Shown here piece after piece: positions 17,219 to 25,789 of a DNA stretch of 64,000 bases. This DNA comes from Candidatus Saccharimonadota bacterium (GTDB lineage Bacteria; Patescibacteriota; Saccharimonadia; Saccharimonadales; Saccharimonadaceae). Numbering within the stretch: the first letter of the stretch is position 1; each line of letters opens with the position of its first letter. Location: contig JAFWHO010000001.1 in assembly GCA_017515105.1 (NCBI GenBank), positions 124,001 through 188,000 of the forward strand, written 5' to 3'. A program made the position numbers and the translations under genes. Under the pieces are notes generated by a model. It was given only the letters and a program-made list of their open reading frames with translations. It made no database searches and was not told the DNA's origin.

Positions 17219-17415
17219 AAAAGATCCTTTGTTTATTTATTATAATTATACCATTGACATTGTATTTCTTTTATTTTCTTCATTGTCATTGTTTTAAGCC
17301 TCTGCGGCTCCAATTGAGCTGTATTTTCTTAAAAGTTCGAATGGAGGAGCTAAAGCAATGACATCCCTGCCCCACCCAAAATCCATTCTGGATTCTTCGA
17401 GCCACGAAGCCCGGA

Positions 17416-17439
17416 AGACTTTTGCTTTAGCAAAAGTCT
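17416..17439. other. Perfect 10-bp hairpin in a 230-bp gap
   Basis: AGACTTTTGC / GCAAAAGTCT around TTTA, just downstream of the GIY-YIG helicase gene. There is no U-tract, so it is only a weak terminator candidate. The rest of the gap (17219-17448) holds CATTGACATTG / CATTGTCATTG repeats and no gene that I can see. Confidence 0.4.
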
Positions 17440-17448
17440 AGCCCCAGC

Positions 17449-19185
17449 CTACCTATAAGTTTTTATATATTTCTTCAAATACTTTCGCAATCCCTCGTCG
17501 CAAGCATAGATATATGTACCACAAATACCTCTCGTACATAGTACGGCATAAATATTAAATATATATTCACGAAGTTCTTTGTCACCAGTCTTATTCTTCC
17601 CATTCACATCAAAATATTGTTGCTTATCTACATAGAGCTTACCACTAGCTTCATCATATTTCAGATCATTCCCGATAATAACCCCAGCGTAATTTAGGTC
17701 AAAGCCTTGTATGGTATGGATACAACCAATTTCGTTCCTCGAATTCTTAGTGCCAACCCAATTTAGATATTTAATATTCCAAATATATTTATTCCCATCG
17801 ATATCGATATCGTAGAATCCTCTTCTTATCGCTTCTTCAGTTTGCTCTTCATTTTCCGGATGTATTTTTCCCTTCGTCTTCCACGGCCAAGCATAACCCG
17901 CCACATTCCTGCATAGTCCACATTCATCATTTTTCTTTTTTATCAAGTCTGTCATTTGTTTAACATCATCAAAAATCTGAAAATCATAATCCAATCCTCT
18001 GTCCTTATCTTTAAACTCTACATATTCCTCGGGCTGATTATCGCTAAAAATATCCCTGACGTACTTTATATATTTCTCACCGCCCTTGCCGCAACGCATC
18101 TGAGTATCCAAATAAAAAACATCTGAAGTCTTTTTAAGTTCATCAAATCTCTCTTTTTCGACATCGGTTCGTTTGATCGACTGAAATTCGTCATAAAACA
18201 AAATCTGATATCTGCTCTTCTTCAGAATCCAATCCAACTGAGTTCCATTATTTCTACTTAAACCCAAATTCACGTTATGATTTCTAATATTACTCATTTC
18301 CGTCCCCATCATATTGCGAGGAGCTTTTAATCTGTGTGCCTCATCCACGATCAAAAGATCAAAATCTTCAAGAGAGCTCGCAATATTACTTGGAGTCTTT
18401 ACCATGTCAGCACTCAGCCCATAAGTAGATTTAAACACATCCTGCAAAGCCTCACGCAAATTAGACATCGAAACCACGATGCCAATTTTCGGTTTTGGCA
18501 TAATCTGACGAATCTTCATTAGATCTTCAATCAACCCTTCGTCTTCCGAATCGAGATCATTATCAACATCAGTCGTAAGAAGTTTCATCAGATAAATCGC
18601 TAACACCGTTTTACCAGTTCCGGGACCACCACTTACCAAATAAGAACTTTTCTTCCCCTTTTCGATATTTTCTACTAACCCATGCACGATATGACAAGCA
18701 GCAAGATACTGATCACTAGTCAAGGTCTTATATGGAGAAAACTTAAACAAATTTTCGTCTTCGATTCTATCGATTTCCTTATTGGCCAAACCGCTCCTTT
18801 GTAAACTTCTCCAAACGCCAGCAAACTTCGACTCATACATTTCTTTCTGATAATAATTGTGACGTTGGTGACCAGCATTTCCATTTTGCAAATTTTTGAA
18901 TCTAGTATCCGCCGCCATGTGAGAAATGAGAAAAGCCTCAAGATCAAGAACCGCAGATTTGTTAAATTGCTCGTCGGCAATTATTCTGACATTCTTTAAT
19001 TTGCGCCGTCGAGGGTTTTCATAATGTTGAGCCATACGAACGCTTGCATCAACAGTTTCTCCCACATAAGCCTCTTCATCATCGTAAATAATATATACAA
19101 TCGGCCACTCCTTGCCATATTTAATAACCGATATTTCATTGCCGACTTTTTGGGAAAACTTTAATTCATTAGATAATTCTGCCAT
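17449..19185 (-). CDS. GIY-YIG nuclease-DUF2075 helicase fusion
   Basis: 578 aa. Residues 28-100 look like a GIY-YIG endonuclease (VYIIYDDEEAYVGETVD and a conserved E-A-F-L-I helix). The rest is a superfamily 1 type DUF2075 ATPase: Walker A GGPGTGKT at 186-193, Walker B LLIVDEAH at 277-284, a QMRCG motif, and CIHTIQGFDLNYAGVIIG with a final R-bearing segment TRGICGTYIY. Such fusions occur in phage-defence and mobile regions. Start 19185 is chosen over 19257 because it follows the MazG-like stop by one base. The two form an operon. Confidence 0.85.
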   Translation of the reverse strand: MAELSNELKFSQKVGNEISVIKYGKEWPIVYIIYDDEEAYVGETVDASVRMAQHYENPRRRKLKNVRIIADEQFNKSAVLDLEAFLISHMAADTRFKNLQNGNAGHQRHNYYQKEMYESKFAGVWRSLQRSGLANKEIDRIEDENLFKFSPYKTLTSDQYLAACHIVHGLVENIEKGKKSSYLVSGGPGTGKTVLAIYLMKLLTTDVDNDLDSEDEGLIEDLMKIRQIMPKPKIGIVVSMSNLREALQDVFKSTYGLSADMVKTPSNIASSLEDFDLLIVDEAHRLKAPRNMMGTEMSNIRNHNVNLGLSRNNGTQLDWILKKSRYQILFYDEFQSIKRTDVEKERFDELKKTSDVFYLDTQMRCGKGGEKYIKYVRDIFSDNQPEEYVEFKDKDRGLDYDFQIFDDVKQMTDLIKKKNDECGLCRNVAGYAWPWKTKGKIHPENEEQTEEAIRRGFYDIDIDGNKYIWNIKYLNWVGTKNSRNEIGCIHTIQGFDLNYAGVIIGNDLKYDEASGKLYVDKQQYFDVNGKNKTGDKELREYIFNIYAVLCTRGICGTYIYACDEGLRKYLKKYIKTYR

Positions 19186-19186
19186 T

Positions 19187-19501
19187 TTATAACTCCGTAT
19201 ATTTTTTACTATTACCTTTTGACTTGCCCACCGGATACTTCCTTGAATTCTCTTCAAGCTTCTTCATAATAATATCCTCAAGACTAACATCAAGTTTATC
19301 AGCCAAAAGAATCGCGTAGTTTACCACGTCAGCTAACTCATCACAAACCCTTTCTTTATCAAAATCATCGTCCCACTGAAAACACTCTAATAGCTCGCCC
19401 GATTCAATCGCAATAGATTTTGCCAGATTAGCAGGAGAATGAAATTGATCCCAGTCTCGATCTTTAGTGAACTTCACCACCGCCGCTTTGACTTCTTCCA
19501 T
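19187..19501 (-). CDS. MazG-like nucleotide pyrophosphohydrolase
   Basis: 104 aa, all-alpha NTP-PPase of the MazG/iMazG type. The metal-binding E-x-x-E and E/D-x-x-D pattern is visible as SIAIESGELLECFQW followed by DELADVVNYAILLAD. Family members hydrolyse (d)NTPs to monophosphates and PPi, for house-cleaning or as part of defence. The ATG at 19501 lies 6 bases after TACAAT of a TGTGCTACAAT promoter (leaderless), so it is preferred to an upstream start. It is co-transcribed with the GIY-YIG helicase. Confidence 0.85.
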   Translation of the reverse strand: MEEVKAAVVKFTKDRDWDQFHSPANLAKSIAIESGELLECFQWDDDFDKERVCDELADVVNYAILLADKLDVSLEDIIMKKLEENSRKYPVGKSKGNSKKYTEL

Positions 19502-19551
19502 GCTATTATTGTAGCACAATGTGAAGCCCATTTATTATCCACCCCGAAACA

Positions 19552-19854
19552 CTACCCCATATACTCAAACAGCACACTTCCCGCAGCCTTCCCCCTCAGC
19601 CCCTCATCCCGGACCAGAATCTCCCGCTGCAAAACAAATTCAAATCTTCTATCATCAAACTTCAAAAGATGCGGAAAAACCTCAAACTCATAATCACCAA
19701 GATAATCAGTCACAACCAAAAGATACTTTTTTCCGTCATTCTCATAAAGATAAATCCAAGTACCAGGACCGACCATATAGTGATTGTCTTCCACAAAACC
19801 CTCGCAACCATATGCCGCCATGATTTCATTTCGCTCTGATTTAGTCAAATACAT
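19552..19854 (-). CDS. Hypothetical 100-aa protein
   Basis: Not recognised. From the ATG at 19854 it starts MYLTKSERNEIMAAYGCEGF and continues with alternating beta strands (TWIYLYENDGKKYLLVV, YEFEVFPHLLKFDDRRFEFV), suggesting a small alpha-beta fold without membrane segments. A TATAAT box lies about 7 bases before this ATG (leaderless type). Its position next to the MazG/GIY-YIG operon in an accessory stretch does not by itself reveal a role. Confidence 0.55.
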   Translation of the reverse strand: MYLTKSERNEIMAAYGCEGFVEDNHYMVGPGTWIYLYENDGKKYLLVVTDYLGDYEFEVFPHLLKFDDRRFEFVLQREILVRDEGLRGKAAGSVLFEYMG

Positions 19855-20031
19855 ACCTATATTATATAATATACGGCCAACCCTTAGAAACAGCCCACAC
19901 ATAGCACTCCCCACAGCCCCAAAACTCTCATGTTTTCACAATCCACCAGAAGATGTTATAATCATCTAAATTTCCCTGGGCAAGAAAAGAACATTAATAT
20001 TTTGCTGTTAGAAATACGAGGAGGTACAAGA

Positions 20032-21183
20032 ATGAAACGTACGGGATATAAAGAAATATTAAGAAATGACGATACAGGACATGAAAATGACGAGAAACGA
20101 GAAAAAACCTTTTACGAAGAGCCACTGGCGATTTTTAAAAAATACCCGCCAGGATCAGTAGGCCCCAAAGACAAAACATTTGATTACGCTCTCGTCGAAT
20201 CATCCGACGACAGCGAATCTTTTGAGGACTGCTTCAGAGCATCCAACAAAAAAACTTATATTCATGGGGCAACCACTACAAAACTCCAAATTAAAAAAAT
20301 TTTTAATTTAAGTGAGTTCACTACTGAAGCAACAAACTACATAACGCAAAATTCACAGGTAGGCCCGCAGCACACCCTCACCGAGAAAAAAACCGACCGG
20401 AAGATACTAGTTTACGGCACAGACGATCGTTTGGCGGTCAAAAATTGCGGGCCAAAAGCCATTGCGCTCAGTGAAGGCGACCACTCCGCATCAATCATAG
20501 AGCTACGTTACAACAAAGAACCAGGCGCTTCATTCGCCATCGCAAACGGCATTATGTCAACCGCAAAAAACGAAGATGATGAGTCTGGCGCAATCAACGG
20601 CGGCTTATATGGTATAGCTACTAGCAGGGGGACAGGTTCTGTCGCAGCCACGCTTAGACCTAACTCTGTAGCAACCAGCTTTGGATACCATTCAATTTCC
20701 GCCTCTACGGGCTCCTCGGCTGCTGCAACTATCTCCAAACGCGAAGATAAAGCCATGGTAGGCTGGTGTATTGCAGCTTGCTCCGAACAACTCGGACACT
20801 CAATACTAGAAGACCATACCAGCTTCAGTATTGCAGCCTGCTCTTGCATAGAATCCATATCCGAAGTCAAGGGTGGATTCAATGTTGCGCTCACTGTCGA
20901 CGATAGCAGTACATCTAAAACTCTGGGGACCAGCAAAAACTGCGTCGCAATCACAACCGGTTCAAACTCCACCGCATCAGCTGATGGCGAAAACGATATC
21001 GCAATCGCAACTGGCCCAAATTCAAAAGCCAAAGGGGCCCTTGGCAACTGGATTTTTTGCGTCGAGCGTAATCCCGAGGATTATAAGATAATAGCCGCAA
21101 AAACTGCACAAGTAGACGGCAAGGCCATCAAACCAAACGTCTATTACACCCTGAAAAATGGTGAATTTGTAGAAGTTGAATAA
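20032..21183 (+). CDS. Repeat protein with ATGxxS-type solenoid and DUF7666-like end
   Basis: 383 aa. A soluble N-terminal part (1-130) is followed by many short beta-turn repeats such as VAITTGSNSTA, IAIATGPNSKA and VAATLRPNSVA. A terminal module follows (GALGNWIFCVE, then DYKIIAAKTAQVDGKAIKP and YYTLKNGEFVEVE). This combination is known from phage and gut-bacterial proteins with DUF7666-type ends; the function is unknown, and adhesive or structural roles are guesses. Start 20032 is supported by GAGGAGG eight bases upstream. No signal peptide is seen. A strong terminator follows. Confidence 0.65.
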   Translation: MKRTGYKEILRNDDTGHENDEKREKTFYEEPLAIFKKYPPGSVGPKDKTFDYALVESSDDSESFEDCFRASNKKTYIHGATTTKLQIKKIFNLSEFTTEATNYITQNSQVGPQHTLTEKKTDRKILVYGTDDRLAVKNCGPKAIALSEGDHSASIIELRYNKEPGASFAIANGIMSTAKNEDDESGAINGGLYGIATSRGTGSVAATLRPNSVATSFGYHSISASTGSSAAATISKREDKAMVGWCIAACSEQLGHSILEDHTSFSIAACSCIESISEVKGGFNVALTVDDSSTSKTLGTSKNCVAITTGSNSTASADGENDIAIATGPNSKAKGALGNWIFCVERNPEDYKIIAAKTAQVDGKAIKPNVYYTLKNGEFVEVE

Positions 21184-21201
21184 CAGCAAAATAATCAGCC
21201 C

Positions 21202-21233
21202 AAAAGGTCGGCTTGAATCGCCGACCTTTTCCC
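21202..21233 (+). terminator. Rho-independent terminator
   Basis: AAAAGGTCGGC / GCCGACCTTTT with loop TTGAATC after the solenoid protein gene. Confidence 0.85.
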
Positions 21234-21246
21234 TTCTTTAAAGAAC

Positions 21247-21275
21247 AAAAAAGCTGACGAATCCGCCAGCTTTTA
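21247..21275 (-). terminator. Rho-independent terminator of the transglutaminase gene
   Basis: Read on the minus strand: AAAAGCTGGCGG, loop, then CAGCTTTTTT. Confidence 0.75.
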
Positions 21276-21309
21276 AGCAGGTTGGTGATTTTTTAATTCT
21301 TGGGCACAA

Positions 21310-22680
21310 TTAAACGATCTTGAACTTAATCTTGATCTTCCCGCTATATCCACCTTTTAAAGTAATAATAGCGACCCCCCAACCCTTTTTCTTGTTATGA
21401 CTATAGCGGACGCTATAGTCCAGGCCTCGTTTCAATGTCAAACCCTTCACCATTTGCACATTCGTAGATATTGTGTAGTATCTATAAACTTTCGCGAAAG
21501 GTTTAAACGTCTTATCGAATGGCCTCGCCGTTTTAGCCTTGCCAAGTTTATACTTCTTGGTAGACTTGACCGTACCAAAAATCTCACTCCGATACAGACT
21601 AATGAAAGGCCAATCCATGCCCTCGTACCGAGAGTCCGTAGCTCTCTCAGGATAATACGTATAATACCCCGATGCTTTTTTGCCCGGATGCCCCGGCAAA
21701 AGTCCATTATCGCTTACAAGAAAATACGCAGTGCGTCCCGTAGAAGGACCACCGATTGGATCATCCCACGTCGCATCCACATGGTACCACTGATTCCCTA
21801 GTTTAACACGATTCCATACGTGTAGATAAAGTGTATCGTAAACAAACTCGCACTTTATCTTCGCATTCGTCTGCCTAACCAGCTCATCGACCAATACCTT
21901 GAAAGCCAAGGCATATCCTTTGCAGACCGCCTTGCGATTCACAAGGGCCCCATACTCATTAAAGAGCACCTTATATCTCTTGTCTCCTTTGTGAAAAGCG
22001 TCAATCCCAGCAGTATCATATTCCACGTTTAAAACTAGCCAGTCATGAATCGCCTTCAAGCGCTGAATAGTATTTAGCGGTTTCCCATTATACCGAACAG
22101 CTATAACTTTTGATACCACATCCTTCACGACTTTCTCGTATTTCCCATAGCAAGCAACAGCCTTACTCCTCGAGCACTCTCGCTCATCCGGACCACGCCA
22201 CCGAGTTACGGAAATCGAAGTAATTACACTACGATAATTGTCTTCTCCAACTTTCCGAGTCTGGATAGTGTAATCCATCCCACTGATGAGCCACATTCCT
22301 TGTGGGTCTTTGTTCAGTGAGAATAGCATTTCCCCACCCTGCTGCGTGTAGAAGTACGCAAAATAATTCATACGACTTTCAGCGGATATCTCATAATAAT
22401 TTTCAACGTAAAACGGAGACTTTTTAAAACTCCAGGTAATTTTATCACCATGAACTCTTCCGGACTCCAACTTCTTGTACAAAGGCAGCAGATAATCTCG
22501 CATCGCCCTCTCCATATTCCCGCCATAAAGCGTCGTGTGAACATCAAACTCCTCATACTTCTTCACGACTTTAATGGCTTCAGGCGTCGCTGCCGCCTTT
22601 GTTGGTGGCGAAAACCAGATCAATGCTCCGATAAATAACAATACAGCTATAATACATATTTTCTTTTTCAAAAAAATCAC
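21310..22680 (-). CDS. Secreted transglutaminase-like protein with C-terminal Ig-like domain
   Basis: 456 aa. A signal or anchor segment (KKKICIIAVLLFIGALIWF) is followed by an extracellular region. The transglutaminase/cysteine-protease core shows Cys in KAVCKGYA, His in LYLHVWNRV and Asp in YHVDATWDD, a complete catalytic triad. The last 80 residues (YKLGKAKTARPF to KIKIKFKIV) look like a small Ig-like repeat found in surface proteins of Firmicutes. Such enzymes cleave or cross-link surface peptides; substrate unknown. It is a single-gene unit with its own terminator. Confidence 0.8.
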   Translation of the reverse strand: MIFLKKKICIIAVLLFIGALIWFSPPTKAAATPEAIKVVKKYEEFDVHTTLYGGNMERAMRDYLLPLYKKLESGRVHGDKITWSFKKSPFYVENYYEISAESRMNYFAYFYTQQGGEMLFSLNKDPQGMWLISGMDYTIQTRKVGEDNYRSVITSISVTRWRGPDERECSRSKAVACYGKYEKVVKDVVSKVIAVRYNGKPLNTIQRLKAIHDWLVLNVEYDTAGIDAFHKGDKRYKVLFNEYGALVNRKAVCKGYALAFKVLVDELVRQTNAKIKCEFVYDTLYLHVWNRVKLGNQWYHVDATWDDPIGGPSTGRTAYFLVSDNGLLPGHPGKKASGYYTYYPERATDSRYEGMDWPFISLYRSEIFGTVKSTKKYKLGKAKTARPFDKTFKPFAKVYRYYTISTNVQMVKGLTLKRGLDYSVRYSHNKKKGWGVAIITLKGGYSGKIKIKFKIV

Positions 22681-22797
22681 CTTCCTTATAAAAGACCTTA
22701 GGTCAAAAACTCGTTATTTCAAAACCTACACTATTATTATGCCATAATTATTTATACTTTTCAAGAGGCACAGCCAGATCCGAGGACGCTTCAGAAT

Positions 22798-22825
22798 TTG
22801 CAACAATAGATAATTGTGTTATAAT
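22798..22825 (+). promoter_or_regulatory. Promoter of the coiled-coil protein gene
   Basis: TTGCAA, 16-bp spacer, TATAAT preceded by TGT (extended -10). Confidence 0.6.
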
Positions 22826-22879
22826 ATACACAGTATTTGGTTGCAATAGTTCCTTAAAATCAAAAAGGGGGTCTTATCG

Positions 22880-23764
22880 TTGATAAACAAAATTGATTTT
22901 GATACTTTAAAAAAGAAAGAGTCGAAAGCGTACCAAGAGCAAAAAAAGGCGTACAAAGAATACAAACAAGCCCGCGACTGTACTAACGACCTGTATGAGG
23001 AGCGAGGTAAGACTATTAAGGTTCGGGCAGAGGCAAGAAGAATAATGCTGGAAGAGTCAGAAAAATTAGATAAATACAATCAGTATTATAGAGAAATCTG
23101 GGACGAGTTTGGAAAAACTCGTGACCAATTAAAAGCCAAAATAAAGGATCTTGAAAAAAAAGAAAAATCCGAAAACAGGAAAATGCTGGATTCCTTTGAT
23201 ATCGCTGTCCTGGATGAAGGAAAAACAGCCCAGAAGGCCTCAATGGATGCGCACAGGCACAAAGACAAAAGAAATTCGACCCGAAAGAAGATCAAGGAGG
23301 CTCGCTCGAAAATCAATAGGGCAAGAGAGGAAGCCGAGCGGAATGCTCCGCAGACTGATTCCTCTGATTATCAAAGGGCTAAAGCTGCCTTCAATCGCGC
23401 AAGGGATCGAGACGAAGCCACCTATGCGGATTTCGTAAAGTCAAAAGAGGAGCGGAACAGGCTGAAGGCCGAGCACGAACAGCTCAACGAAGTATTTCTT
23501 CAAATAAAAGAAGAAGTTCAACGCCAGCTGAACGAATGCTACCAAGAAATCATATCCAAGGAAAAATTCAAGGAAAGACCAAGAAAAGATGGGTCTGGCA
23601 AAATCGATATTTACTTCGGCGGGCTAAGCGACTCAGGCGACGGCCCCGGCCATGGACATATCGTCATAGAACCTGACGGGAATGTTTCACACATTAGACT
23701 CGCCTGGTCCGATGTGTCGTTCTCGACCACGGAATATGAGTTTAAAAACAAAATAAGGAAGTAA
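22880..23764 (+). CDS. Long coiled-coil protein with conserved-looking C-terminal domain
   Basis: 294 aa, starting at TTG with AGGGGGTC upstream. Residues 5-235 are almost entirely charged K/E/R/A heptads, predicting a long coiled coil without membrane segments. The last 60 residues switch to a glycine-rich, beta-type module (KIDIYFGGLSDSGDGPGHGH, then IVIEPDGNVSHIRL). I do not recognise a named family. The architecture suggests a filament or spacer carrying a binding module. It is monocistronic, ended by a strong terminator. Confidence 0.6.
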   Translation: MINKIDFDTLKKKESKAYQEQKKAYKEYKQARDCTNDLYEERGKTIKVRAEARRIMLEESEKLDKYNQYYREIWDEFGKTRDQLKAKIKDLEKKEKSENRKMLDSFDIAVLDEGKTAQKASMDAHRHKDKRNSTRKKIKEARSKINRAREEAERNAPQTDSSDYQRAKAAFNRARDRDEATYADFVKSKEERNRLKAEHEQLNEVFLQIKEEVQRQLNECYQEIISKEKFKERPRKDGSGKIDIYFGGLSDSGDGPGHGHIVIEPDGNVSHIRLAWSDVSFSTTEYEFKNKIRK

Positions 23765-23799
23765 GTTTGTATTGTTAACTAGACCAACCAAATACATTT

Positions 23800-23829
23800 A
23801 AAGGCCGGCTCATTTGCCGGCCTTTTTTA
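23800..23829 (+). terminator. Rho-independent terminator
   Basis: AAAGGCCGGC / GCCGGCCTTTTTT around TCATTT. Confidence 0.9.
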
Positions 23830-23839
23830 TCTCTAATAT

Positions 23840-24514
23840 CTACTCCCCGCCTGACCGTCTCATATTGGAAATAAGTTGCTGAATTCTGAAAATCTTTTCG
23901 TCAGCACCTCTAGCCGCACGAGCTACGTCAGTAATTGTGTCCTCATTTTGAGTAACATATTTTCTTTCAGCCTCAAACCTTTCCCTCGGAAGATTTTTCG
24001 AACCATTCACAACATCAAGATCATAATTTGAATTATTCAATGCAAATTTCCTCGCAGACGCCTCTAGTTCCTCGTGCGCCCGCTTAAGAGCGTTCAGCTT
24101 GTACTCAAGCAAATCAACATCTTTCATCTGATCCCCTCCTTGTGTAATCTCATCTAATTCAAAAAGGGCCATCTTGAATTCTTCAGAAACATCGATCATA
24201 TTAGCTCTCAATCTCTCAAGATCAGTCTTTGCCGCGTCAAGCTGCTGCTCTACTTCGATCTTCTGCGCTTCATTCAACTCTTGCTCATTTTTTCGTTCCA
24301 GATTCTCCTCCGACGGCAAATCAACTAGACCGCCATTTTCTAAAGCCTCCTGCGAATCAACTGGCTGCCCCGCTCCTAAGTCACTCGAAACTTCAGATTG
24401 AGCCTCAGACTGCTCGCCCGCATAGGGAACGCTCCCCAAAGTATCCCACTTTGTAGGTTCCGAACTAGTTTCTTTTGGCACATCATACTGCTCAAGCTTA
24501 TTCCCGTCATTCAT
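23840..24514 (-). CDS. Hypothetical acidic, helical protein
   Basis: 224 aa, no recognised family. The first 90 residues are acidic and disordered-looking (many E, S, Q); residues 90-224 form amphipathic helices (EQQLDAAKTDLERLRANMID and others). No signal or membrane segment is seen, so it is probably cytosolic. The ATG follows a CGTGGTATAAT promoter at very short distance. It is convergent with the coiled-coil gene; both are helical proteins of unknown function. Confidence 0.55.
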   Translation of the reverse strand: MNDGNKLEQYDVPKETSSEPTKWDTLGSVPYAGEQSEAQSEVSSDLGAGQPVDSQEALENGGLVDLPSEENLERKNEQELNEAQKIEVEQQLDAAKTDLERLRANMIDVSEEFKMALFELDEITQGGDQMKDVDLLEYKLNALKRAHEELEASARKFALNNSNYDLDVVNGSKNLPRERFEAERKYVTQNEDTITDVARAARGADEKIFRIQQLISNMRRSGGE

Positions 24515-24625
24515 GTACCAATATTATACCACGACAAACACCTCCCTAAACACGGAGGAATCGCTCTTAAAAATTACAAGAACATCCCAATATGCTATAA
24601 TCACAAATGTAAAAAGGTTTAAAAA

Positions 24626-25264
24626 ATGAAAAAGATATTAATTGCAACTACAAATCCTGCCAAAATCATCACAATCAAAAAGATACTAGAAAAACTAGGC
24701 TACGAAGGCCTATCCTTTGCTGACCTGGATCTTCATCTCGAAGAGCCCGAAGAGACTAAACTCACAGCCGAAGAAATCGCCGCCGAAAAAGCCCTAGCCT
24801 ACGCCGAGCAATATAAAGATCTCCCCGTCCTCGCAAGAGACGACACTAACCAGCTAGTAGGTGTAGACGAAGAAGATGATCCCAAAAACCACAACAAAGA
24901 ATTCATCGCTCGCAGAATGGGCGAATACACCGACGAAAACGGCGAAAAGCTATTATCCGAAATTGCACACAAATACGGCGGCGAAATCCCCCTTCGTTTT
25001 GACTGGGGCTACGCTCTCGCTTGGCATAAAGACGGCGAGATCAAAGTCGTTTCTTCCCTTGCCACTACCGGCACTAAAATCACCAAACTAGTCGACAAAA
25101 TCTCCGACCACAAAGTTCCTGGTTTTTGTTACGGCCCAGTCACAAAAGTCCTAGTTGACGGCGAATGGAAATACGACTCCGAATGCACCGACGAAGACTG
25201 CTGGAAATCATATTGGGGCACCCAAAAAGACAAAATCAAAGAATTGCTAGATCAACTAGACTAA
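24626..25264 (+). CDS. Ham1/RdgB-like non-canonical purine NTP pyrophosphatase
   Basis: 212 aa. The opening KKILIATTNPAKIITIKKIL is the phosphate-binding loop of the Ham1 family (T-x-N-x-x-K), and VLARDDTNQLVG holds the catalytic-metal D-D region (usually DSGL). The rest is divergent, so this is a Ham1-like enzyme rather than a certain RdgB. It would hydrolyse XTP/dITP-type nucleotides to monophosphates. A TATGCTATAAT promoter lies about 25 bp upstream and AAAAGG acts as ribosome site. Its stop overlaps the convergent deaminase by 4 bp. Confidence 0.75.
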   Translation: MKKILIATTNPAKIITIKKILEKLGYEGLSFADLDLHLEEPEETKLTAEEIAAEKALAYAEQYKDLPVLARDDTNQLVGVDEEDDPKNHNKEFIARRMGEYTDENGEKLLSEIAHKYGGEIPLRFDWGYALAWHKDGEIKVVSSLATTGTKITKLVDKISDHKVPGFCYGPVTKVLVDGEWKYDSECTDEDCWKSYWGTQKDKIKELLDQLD

Positions 25265-25728
25265 TAAAGCGTCTTATCCATCTTGGCATATTCATCAAAT
25301 AGCATAAGGCATAATTCCCGATCATGCTCTTCCATAAAGCCTTCCGGAAGATGCGAACGCTCGCCGATTAAATGCTCTATCCTCGCATCGCGAAACCCAA
25401 TCTTAGCATTGTCTTCTAAATTGCAACCATAATACACCTTCCCGATGTTTGCCCAAAGAATCGCCGCAAGACACATCGGGCAAGGCTCACCCGTCGTATA
25501 AAGCTCACAACCGTCTAAATTATAAGTGTCAAGCTTTTTCTCAGCCTCACGAATAGCGGCAATCTCACCGTGACAAGTTGAATCGTTATTAATGAGTACC
25601 TGGTTATGGCTGACGGCCACTACTTCACCATTTTTTACAACCACAGCGCCAAATGGCCCGCCATCACCTTTTTCTATCCCAGCTTTCGCCTCAGCGATCG
25701 CTAGTTTCATAAATTCAGGGTTATACAT
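25261..25728 (-). CDS. Nucleoside/guanine deaminase (CDA superfamily)
   Basis: 155 aa. The zinc and catalytic motif HGEIAAI (H/C-A/G-E) and the second motif EPCPMCLAAILWA (PCxxC) are both present. The overall match is to small guanine-deaminase or TadA-like enzymes; HGE instead of the common HAE is noteworthy. Guanine deaminase converts guanine to xanthine; tRNA adenosine deamination is the alternative. The start MYNPEF at 25728 lies 6 bases after TATAAT (CGTGCTATAAT), so the earlier in-frame start at 25761 is rejected. Confidence 0.8.
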   Translation of the reverse strand: MYNPEFMKLAIAEAKAGIEKGDGGPFGAVVVKNGEVVAVSHNQVLINNDSTCHGEIAAIREAEKKLDTYNLDGCELYTTGEPCPMCLAAILWANIGKVYYGCNLEDNAKIGFRDARIEHLIGERSHLPEGFMEEHDRELCLMLFDEYAKMDKTLY

Positions 25729-25789
25729 ACCAAAATTATAGCACGTCAAAAAGCATAGCAAAACAAACGAAAAAGCCCCGACTCATTTT

